A stretch of DNA of 7,554 bases from Verrucomicrobiota bacterium. GTDB taxonomy: Bacteria; Verrucomicrobiota; Verrucomicrobiia; Methylacidiphilales; Verrucolacustridaceae. The position numbers were made by a program, and so were the translations under genes. Below the pieces are notes generated by a model. The model did not search any database. It was not told the DNA's origin and saw only the letters and a program-made list of their open reading frames with translations. How positions within the stretch are numbered: position 1 is the first letter of the stretch; every line of letters starts with the position of its first letter. The stretch covers positions 1 to 7,554 of the forward strand of contig RGYX01000039.1 of NCBI GenBank assembly GCA_010031845.1, given 5' to 3'. Positions 1-7,554 of this stretch are shown here, piece after piece.

Positions 1-39
1 GTCGCCAGCAACGGGCGCCTCCCCTTGGACATGGTTTAG
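1..39 (+). CDS. Possible C-terminal end of an upstream protein (partial)
   Basis: The first frame is open from the window edge to a TAG at 37-39 and would encode VASNGRLPLDMV. Almost every codon ends in G or C, which fits the coding style of the neighbours better than the other two forward frames. Those frames are also open here: one to a TAG at 85-87, the other to a TGA at 93-95 that overlaps the gltX start. I do not recognise the protein, and twelve residues are too few to assign a family. It could be non-coding. Confidence 0.3.
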   Translation, partial: VASNGRLPLDMV

Positions 40-91
40 GTCCGGCGCTTCCGCGATTGAAGAGGGGGCGGGATTTGGGCAGAACTAGTCC
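40..91. other. Short gap upstream of gltX
   Basis: The 52 nt before gltX contain a G-rich purine run at 61-73, but it ends 18 nt before the ATG, too far to be a normal Shine-Dalgarno site. I see no convincing promoter hexamers, terminator hairpin or repeat. gltX may therefore be transcribed from further upstream. Confidence 0.4.
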
Positions 92-1453
92 ATGAGCAAG
101 GTTCGCGTTCGTTTTGCACCGTCTCCCACCGGTCTGCTGCATATCGGGGGAGCCCGCACCGCCCTCTTCAACTGGCTCTATGCCAGACATACGGGGGGTA
201 CTTTTGTTTTAAGAGTGGAGGATACGGATCAATCCCGGAACACCCAGGAAGCGGTGGATGTCATTTTTCGCGGTATGCGGTGGTTGGGGCTGGATTGGGA
301 CGAGGGACCGGACGGCAAGGGAGGCTTCAGCGGGGACAGGGGGCCCTATTTCCAGAGCCAGAGGTCGTCGATTTATGCCCAGTATCTCGAAAAACTTCAG
401 TCGGGTGGCAGGACCTATGAGGATGGCGGGGCACTCAAATTCCGCATGCCGAAAACCCCGGGGGTGGTGAAGGATCTGGTCTGTGGGGAAGTGACGTTTG
501 ATCGGACGATGGAGCCAGACCTGGTCATTCGGAGAAAAGACGGAAGCCCCGTGTTTCATTTTGTCAATGTGGTGGATGACTTGGAAATGGGCATCACCCA
601 TGTGATTCGAGGGGAAGATCATTTAACCAATACCCATAAGCACATCGCCCTATATGAGGCTTTAGGTGCGACGACGCCCCAGTTTGCTCACATTCCTCTC
701 ATTCTCAATCAAGGGGGATCCAAGATGAGTAAGCGGGATGAGGGGGCCGCCTTGGGGTTCTACGAGGAGGCGGGATATCTCCCGGCCGCAGTTCGGAATT
801 ATCTCTGCCTGTTGGGTTGGTCGCCGGGGGCCAACGAGGAGATTTTGCCCGTGGAGGAGCTCATCAAGCGTTTTGAGCTCACGAAGATTAACCGGAGCAA
901 CGCACGGTTTGACGGGGACAAGCTGTTTTGGATGAATGGGGAGTACTGGCGCTCCATGAGTGATGGAGATTTTCGCAAGTTCACGCAGGAATTTTTACAG
1001 CGCACTCGCCCAGAGGCCTCCCAGATGGACGCAAAGATGAGAGAAGGCCTGCTGAAGATCATGCGGGAGAAGGTTCGCACAGGACGCGAGTTGGCGGACT
1101 GGATGGATCCTTATTTGACCGAGGAATACGAGTATTCGGCGGAGAGCCGGAAAAAGCAGTTCTCCAACCCGGATGCAGCCAAACTGCTTGGCATGTTGGA
1201 GGCCGGCTTTGCCTCCTTGGGGGGAGGAATGGATGAGGCGAATGCCGAGGCGGTTTGCAAGAGAATCGCCGAGGAAGCCGCTTTACCCAAGCCCGCCAAG
1301 GTGATTCATCTGTTACGGGCAGCGGTTTCGGGTCGGACGGTGGGGCCCTCCCTCTTTGCCCTCCTGGTGGTGCTGGGGATCGACCGCGTTAAGGCCAGGT
1401 TATTGAGAACGAAAAAACTTTTGGAGGCGGGTCAACTGGGGGTTACCGCGTGA
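92..1453 (+). CDS. gltX: Glutamyl-tRNA synthetase, class I
   Basis: This cytoplasmic enzyme charges tRNA-Glu with glutamate using ATP. The Rossmann catalytic core opens with RFAPSPTG (residues 7-14) and the HIGH-type motif HIGG (17-20). RGEDHL lies at 173-178 and the KMSKS-type loop KMSKRD at 211-216. The C-terminal part carries the helical anticodon-binding region, ending in the typical SGRTVGPSLFALLVVLG stretch. At 453 residues it is somewhat shorter than many bacterial GluRS. Most of the difference is in the segment after residue 110, where the Cys-rich zinc module of E. coli GltX is absent and the chain runs directly from TYEDGG into ALKFRMP. The ATG at 92 gives the expected N-terminus. 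The stop overlaps the pgsA start (GTGA), so the two are probably translationally coupled. It contains no frameshift that I can see. Whether it also charges tRNA-Gln cannot be told from the sequence. Confidence 0.97.
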   Translation: MSKVRVRFAPSPTGLLHIGGARTALFNWLYARHTGGTFVLRVEDTDQSRNTQEAVDVIFRGMRWLGLDWDEGPDGKGGFSGDRGPYFQSQRSSIYAQYLEKLQSGGRTYEDGGALKFRMPKTPGVVKDLVCGEVTFDRTMEPDLVIRRKDGSPVFHFVNVVDDLEMGITHVIRGEDHLTNTHKHIALYEALGATTPQFAHIPLILNQGGSKMSKRDEGAALGFYEEAGYLPAAVRNYLCLLGWSPGANEEILPVEELIKRFELTKINRSNARFDGDKLFWMNGEYWRSMSDGDFRKFTQEFLQRTRPEASQMDAKMREGLLKIMREKVRTGRELADWMDPYLTEEYEYSAESRKKQFSNPDAAKLLGMLEAGFASLGGGMDEANAEAVCKRIAEEAALPKPAKVIHLLRAAVSGRTVGPSLFALLVVLGIDRVKARLLRTKKLLEAGQLGVTA

Positions 1454-2046
1454 CGTTCGCCACCAGCATCACTTTATTGCGGATCCTACTGGTGCCGCTT
1501 TTTGCCGGGGCTTTGCTTTATCATCAGGAATCCCACCTTGAGGGATACACCGGAAATGGTTGGTATTATGCGGCGGTTTTGCTTTTTGCTTTGGCGGCTT
1601 TTTCGGACGGCATTGATGGATGGATTGCGCGTCACTTCAACCAGCGGAGCGCCTTGGGGCGGATTCTGGATCCCGTGGCGGACAAACTCCTGCTGGTGAC
1701 CGCCGTGGTACTGCTCGGAACCATTGGCGTTGCCGGAAAGGGGCGTTTACCCCTGTGGTTTCCTCTTTTGGTGGTGACCCGGGATTTGATTTTGGTTGCC
1801 GGAACCTTGTTGGTCGGAACCTTGGTTCATCATTACCATTTTATCCGTCCCCACTGGACGGGGAAGGTCTCCACGTTTTTCCAGATCGCCGTCATTTTGC
1901 TGGGATTACTTTTTCCCGGAGAACCCTGGATCCGGCCGGTGATCTGGGCGGCTGGGGGAGTGACCTTGATGTCCCTTGGAGTTTACGTCCTGCAAGGCTG
2001 GAAACTTTTACACACGAGCACCTATGGCGAACCCGGCCAAGGATGA
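1450..2046 (+). CDS. pgsA: CDP-diacylglycerol--glycerol-3-phosphate 3-phosphatidyltransferase
   Basis: This integral membrane enzyme of the CDP-alcohol phosphatidyltransferase family probably makes phosphatidylglycerophosphate from CDP-diacylglycerol and glycerol-3-phosphate, the first committed step to phosphatidylglycerol and cardiolipin. The full family signature is present: D53-x2-D56-G57-x2-A60-R61-x8-G70-x3-D74-x3-D78, which binds the catalytic metals and CDP. Hydrophobic segments lie near residues 7-24, 38-52, 78-95, 103-121 and 140-183, as expected for about six helices. The length of 198 residues is normal for PgsA. The start is a GTG whose bases overlap the gltX stop, with a G-rich run (1438-1442) about 7 nt upstream that may aid initiation. 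The NITLLRI-type N-terminus of the family (here SITLLRI) supports this start. Another alcohol acceptor is possible because family members share the motif, but size and sequence favour PgsA. Confidence 0.9.
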   Translation: MTFATSITLLRILLVPLFAGALLYHQESHLEGYTGNGWYYAAVLLFALAAFSDGIDGWIARHFNQRSALGRILDPVADKLLLVTAVVLLGTIGVAGKGRLPLWFPLLVVTRDLILVAGTLLVGTLVHHYHFIRPHWTGKVSTFFQIAVILLGLLFPGEPWIRPVIWAAGGVTLMSLGVYVLQGWKLLHTSTYGEPGQG

Positions 2047-3385
2047 ATCCTCCCGGCCGGTCGTGGCCATCGTGGGAAGACCGAACGTCGGAAAGAGCGC
2101 CCTCTTCAACCGGATTTGCGGAAGAAGGATTGCCCTGGTCTTCGACCGCCCCGGGGTGACGCGCGACCGGCTGGTCGCCGATGCTGAATGGGAAGGAAGA
2201 CCTTTTGTTTTGATCGATACCGGCGGTCTGGGGCTGGAGGACGGGAGTGGACTTCAGGAGGCGGTGGAGCGCGAGGCGGACCTGGCGATCGCCTCCGCCC
2301 AAAGGGTCCTTCTGGTGGTCGACGGAAGAGAGGGTTTGAATGTCCTGGATACCGAGGTGGCGAAAAGGCTCCGTCGGGCGGGGCAGAAAGTCACGCTGGT
2401 GATTAACAAGATGGACCCCGGGACCCAAGGAGGAAGAAGCTTGGAGTTTCAGCGTTTGGGATTCGGGCAGGGAATGCCTGTCTCCGCCGAGCACGGTCTC
2501 GGGGTAGGCGATCTGATGGAGCACATCGGGGAGGCTTGGGCCCAAAAGGATCGGGTGAAAGATGATCGCACCCGAATCGCCGTGGTCGGGCGCCCGAATG
2601 CGGGCAAGTCCTCCCTGGTGAATGCCTGGGTGGGGATTGATCGGACCATGGTGGCTCCTTTGGCGGGAACCACCCGGGATGCGGTGGATGTGCCGGCCCG
2701 GATCGGGGAGCATGAGGTGCTTTTCATCGACACCGCGGGCCTAAGACAGAAGCGGCGGGTGGAAGACCCCTTGGAGAAAATTATGGGAGGTCGGACGGCC
2801 CATGCCATCGACCGATGTCATTTGGCGGTCTTGGCGGTCGATGCGGTGCAAGGGGTTGGTTTGGTGGAGAAAAAAATCGCCGGACTGATCCAAAAAGCCC
2901 TGCGACCCTGTGTGGTGGCCGTGACCAAGTGGGATTTGGCCGCGCAAGGCGGAGAGAAAACCCGTGGCGCAAATTTTCAAGATGAGTATGAGGAGGCCTT
3001 GCGGCGTGGCTTGTTCTTTCTTCCGGATGTTCCGGTGGTTTTCCTTAGTTCGGTCAAGAAAACCGGTCTCACGAGCCTGGGTGAAGCGGTCACCTTGATG
3101 CTTAAGGCTCGTTCCCTGAAGATTGGCACCGGGGAGCTCAATCGGGTTCTTCTGCGGGCCACGGAGGCGAGGAGCACTCCGGTGAAATCCGGAAAAAAGC
3201 TGAGGGTCTATTACGCCACCCAGGTGGAGGGCCCTCTTCCCACCCTGATGGGGTTTGTGAACAGTCCGGCCCTGATGTCCGAGTCGGGATCATTTTCAGC
3301 TCGGCGGATGCCCCTTGCGATGGAAATGGCGAGGCCGCGACAAGAAGTGAGGTTGCCTGTCGCTTCAGCCGAGCGAGAATGCTGA
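2024..3385 (+). CDS. der: Ribosome-assembly double GTPase Der (EngA), 3' end out of frame
   Basis: Der is a GTPase with two tandem G domains that helps mature the 50S subunit. G domain 1 has GRPNVGKS (18-25), GVTRD (44-48), DTGG (65-68), NKMD (128-131) and SAE (154-156). G domain 2 has GRPNAGKS (189-196), GTTRD (215-219), DTAG (236-239), TKWD in place of the usual NKWD (301-304) and SSVKK (342-346). The KH-like domain begins near 356 and matches the family through YYATQ and FVNSPALMSES (residue 421). After that the frame leaves the family pattern and gives an unrelated 32-residue tail to the TGA at 3383. The frame one base later reads GGCPLRWKWRGRDKK and stops at 3350, which resembles the true Der C-terminus, so a lesion lies near 3286-3303. 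ATG 2024 is chosen because it puts GRPNVGKS at the normal distance. A TTG at 1976 is in frame but would add 16 atypical residues. The gene overlaps pgsA by 23 nt. Confidence 0.93.
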   Translation: MANPAKDESSRPVVAIVGRPNVGKSALFNRICGRRIALVFDRPGVTRDRLVADAEWEGRPFVLIDTGGLGLEDGSGLQEAVEREADLAIASAQRVLLVVDGREGLNVLDTEVAKRLRRAGQKVTLVINKMDPGTQGGRSLEFQRLGFGQGMPVSAEHGLGVGDLMEHIGEAWAQKDRVKDDRTRIAVVGRPNAGKSSLVNAWVGIDRTMVAPLAGTTRDAVDVPARIGEHEVLFIDTAGLRQKRRVEDPLEKIMGGRTAHAIDRCHLAVLAVDAVQGVGLVEKKIAGLIQKALRPCVVAVTKWDLAAQGGEKTRGANFQDEYEEALRRGLFFLPDVPVVFLSSVKKTGLTSLGEAVTLMLKARSLKIGTGELNRVLLRATEARSTPVKSGKKLRVYYATQVEGPLPTLMGFVNSPALMSESGSFSARRMPLAMEMARPRQEVRLPVASAEREC

Positions 3386-3389
3386 TCCG

Positions 3390-4190
3390 ATGATTTCCCG
3401 GGATCCGATTTTCCAGAAAGTCGCCGGAGGGCTGGCCATCGGTTTGTTGGCCCTGGCATGCATCAACATTTTGCGCCCCTTCTTTGGTCCCTTGCTTTGG
3501 GCGGTGATTCTGACCGTGGCTACCTGGCCGGTCTTTCTTTGGATTCTTTCCAAAGTGGGTGGGCGAAGAGGGCTGGCCTCCGTATTGGCCAGTCTATTGG
3601 TGGCAGTGTTTTGTCTTCTGCCCGTCACGTATGGAGTGGCGGTGACGGCGCAATCGTTGCGACCCGTTTCCCAGAAGCTGATGGAGTTTTCCAAGGAGGA
3701 GGTCCCTCCCGCGCCCGAGTGGCTGAAGGAATATCCCTTCGGAAAAATTGTGTTTCAGAAATGGAATATTCTGTCGAAGGATCGGGAGAAGTTTTTTCGC
3801 GACATTGATCCCTTGATCCGGCAGATCGCCACCCGCCTGGGAAGCGCCGCGGGCAGGATCGGCGTGGGACTGCTGGAATTTTCCTTTGCCTTGATCCTCT
3901 GTGGTTTTCTTTTTCATGGAGGGGAGAGTCTGACCCGGGTGGCCGACACCAGTTTGCGTAAGTTGTTCGGTCCGGAGGGGGGTGAGTTACTGGATTTGGC
4001 TGCCCGCACCATCCGGAGCGTGATGCTCGGCGTTCTCGGGACCGCGGCCTTGCAGGCGGGGCTTGAGTCTCCAACTTTCCACGGCCATCGTCTGGCTACC
4101 CGTGGTCATCTGGCTTTTCGCCGAGGGCAGGACCGGTTGGGCGATCTTCAATCTGATTTGGGGAATCGGAGTGGTGGGTCTGGTGGATAA
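3390..4190 (+). pseudogene. AI-2E family (YdiK/PerM-like) transporter, N-terminal part of a frame-broken gene
   Basis: This reading frame encodes the first two thirds of an AI-2E-family membrane protein, a family of about 350 residues with roughly eight membrane segments and transport roles that are mostly unproven. Hydrophobic segments are visible at about residues 11-28, 32-52, 62-88, 155-176 and 205-223, with a soluble amphipathic region between the third and fourth, as in the family. The match continues to TAALQAG (around Gln222, base 4055). The frame then runs through about 40 arginine-, glycine- and histidine-rich residues unlike any membrane protein and stops at TAA 4188. The rest of the protein is in the frame one base later. 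ATG 3390 is the start, 4 nt after the der stop as read, with no clear Shine-Dalgarno site. Either this is a true pseudogene or the sequence is damaged and the gene is intact in the organism. Confidence 0.8.
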
Positions 4191-4389
4191 CTTTACCAAG
4201 CCCTATCTCATCAGTCGGGGGACAAATTTGCCCTTTGGCATTATTTTCATGGGAGTGATCGGAGGATTTTTGGCGTACGGATTTCTTGGAATATTCTTTG
4301 GGGCCACCTTGATGGCGGTGGCCTATCGGCTCCTTCTTGAGTGGCTGGATGTGGCCCCAGCGCGGAGTCCTAAAAAAATCCGTAAGTAA
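4063..4389 (+). pseudogene. AI-2E family transporter, C-terminal part in shifted frame
   Basis: This is the continuation of the preceding gene, not an independent protein. The TTG at 4063 is only where the frame becomes recognisable. It encodes SLQLSTAIVWLPVVIWLF, then the conserved VDNFTKPYLISRG block that marks the AI-2E/YdiK family, then two or three glycine-rich membrane helices (GVIGGFLAYGFLGIFFGATL) and a short basic tail, PKKIRK. By comparison with E. coli YdiK as I recall it, about 25 residues (the membrane hairpin between the LQ of TAALQ and the SLQL stretch) are missing between the two parts. The lesion is therefore a loss of about 74-77 nt near 4056-4066, not a single-base slip. 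Joined and restored, the protein would be about 355 residues, normal for the family. The stop TAA is 78 nt before gyrB. Confidence 0.78.
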
Positions 4390-4399
4390 CTTTAAGCCA

Positions 4400-6963
<2,564 letters not shown>

Positions 6964-6981
6964 GACCCGGAAAACCCAATC

Positions 6982-7554
6982 ATGGCCCTGATGAAAGAAA
7001 ATATTGTTCCAATCAACGTCGCCGACGAGATGCAGAAGTCGTTTCTCGACTACTCCATGTCGGTCATCATCTCCCGCGCCTTGCCGGACGCCCGCGACGG
7101 ACTCAAGCCTTCCCAGCGCCGGATCCTGTACGCCATGGATGGCCTCGGGGTGCAACCCAACCGCAAGCCCGTGAAGTGCGCGAAGATTGTTGGTGAAACC
7201 ATGGGTAATTTTCACCCCCACGGTGACATGGCGATCTATCCCACCTTAGTGGGCATGGGTCAGTGGTGGGGAACACGGCATCTGTTAATTGAGGGACGGG
7301 GGAACTTTGGATCCATTGACGGCGATCCACCCGCATCGATGCGTTATACCGAGGCCCGTCTGCACCATCTTGGCGCCGCTCTGATGAACGATATGGATCG
7401 GGACACGGTCGACTTTGTCCCGACGTATGACGAGCGTTTGACCGAACCGGTTGTTCTGCCGGCCGCCTTTCCGAACCTGATCGTCAACGGAGGTACCGGC
7501 ATTGCGGTCGGTATGGCGACCAACATCCCGCCGCACAACCTGGGCGAAACGATC
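6982..7554 (+). CDS. gyrA: DNA gyrase subunit A (5' part, cut by window end)
   Basis: GyrA carries the DNA-cleaving tyrosine of gyrase and wraps DNA with its C-terminal domain. The 191 residues visible cover the N-terminus and most of the winged-helix domain. The frame is open to the last base. Conserved blocks are [21 protein letters not shown] (23-43), QRRILYAM, the HPHGD region (78-82), GNFGSIDGD and the catalytic RY pair at Arg121-Tyr122, followed by TDYDERL-like and [25 protein letters not shown] blocks. Residue numbering coincides exactly with E. coli GyrA through Tyr122, which makes comparison easy: position 83 is Met and 87 is Pro, where E. coli has Ser and Asp. ATG 6982 lies 18 nt after the gyrB stop with no clear Shine-Dalgarno site. 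A second ATG at codon 4 is possible but 6982 gives the family N-terminus. Co-transcription with gyrB is likely. Confidence 0.96.
   Translation, partial: MALMKENIVPINVADEMQKSFLDYSMSVIISRALPDARDGLKPSQRRILYAMDGLGVQPNRKPVKCAKIVGETMGNFHPHGDMAIYPTLVGMGQWWGTRHLLIEGRGNFGSIDGDPPASMRYTEARLHHLGAALMNDMDRDTVDFVPTYDERLTEPVVLPAAFPNLIVNGGTGIAVGMATNIPPHNLGETI

Noticed and set aside
3..95. Frame open from the window edge to a TGA overlapping the gltX ATG (ATGA), which might be an upstream coupled gene
   Set aside because: Its codons end largely in A or T and encode an Arg/Pro/Gly-rich string, unlike the neighbours. The frame ending at 37-39 fits coding bias better.
1892..2713. Long open frame on the minus strand (273 codons) opposite pgsA and der
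   Set aside because: It lies entirely opposite well-identified genes. Its translation is rich in Pro, His, Arg and Ser with no recognisable domain, as expected for a shadow of GC-rich coding sequence.
4065..4069. GAGTC occurs at both frame-break sites (3281-3285 and 4065-4069)
   Set aside because: A shared 5-mer is expected by chance and its position relative to the two junctions differs, so it is not evidence for a common mechanism.
4050..4075. Programmed ribosomal frameshift in the transporter gene
   Set aside because: There is no slippery heptamer at the join, and about 25 conserved residues are missing, which a frameshift during translation would not explain.

Overview
The window is a stretch of bacterial housekeeping genes, all on the + strand. 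I place it tentatively in the PVC superphylum, most likely Verrucomicrobiota. The reasons are a compact GltX without the Cys zinc module, an 831-residue GyrB with a large C-terminal insertion, a GyrA with the HPHGDxAIYPTL pattern, moderately high GC, and starts without clear Shine-Dalgarno sequences. This is recalled family resemblance, not a computed tree.

Layout. Bases 1-39 may hold the last codons of an upstream gene. From 92 to about 4389 runs a tightly packed, probably co-transcribed group: gltX (glutamyl-tRNA synthetase), pgsA (phosphatidylglycerophosphate synthase, 4-nt GTGA overlap with gltX), der (ribosome-assembly double GTPase, starting inside the end of pgsA) and an AI-2E/YdiK-type membrane transporter gene. 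A 78-nt AT-rich gap (4390-4467) follows. It carries a plausible promoter and inverted repeats. Then come gyrB (complete) and gyrA (cut by the window end at residue 191), separated by 18 nt, which encode the two subunits of DNA gyrase.

The first group joins translation (gltX), phospholipid synthesis (pgsA) and 50S subunit maturation (der). The second is the replication/supercoiling pair. No mobile element, CRISPR array, RNA gene or defence system is visible, and I did not find a previously undescribed system.

The most notable observations are two reading-frame breaks about 770 nt apart. One is near the 3' end of der, the other in the transporter gene. Each combines loss of family-conserved protein sequence with a frame change equivalent to a missing 3n+2 nt. 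Because Der is normally essential, an assembly or consensus error is a serious possibility. Other points are the Met83/Pro87 residues in the quinolone-contact region of GyrA, the acidic insertion of GyrB, and the inverted repeats ahead of gyrB.
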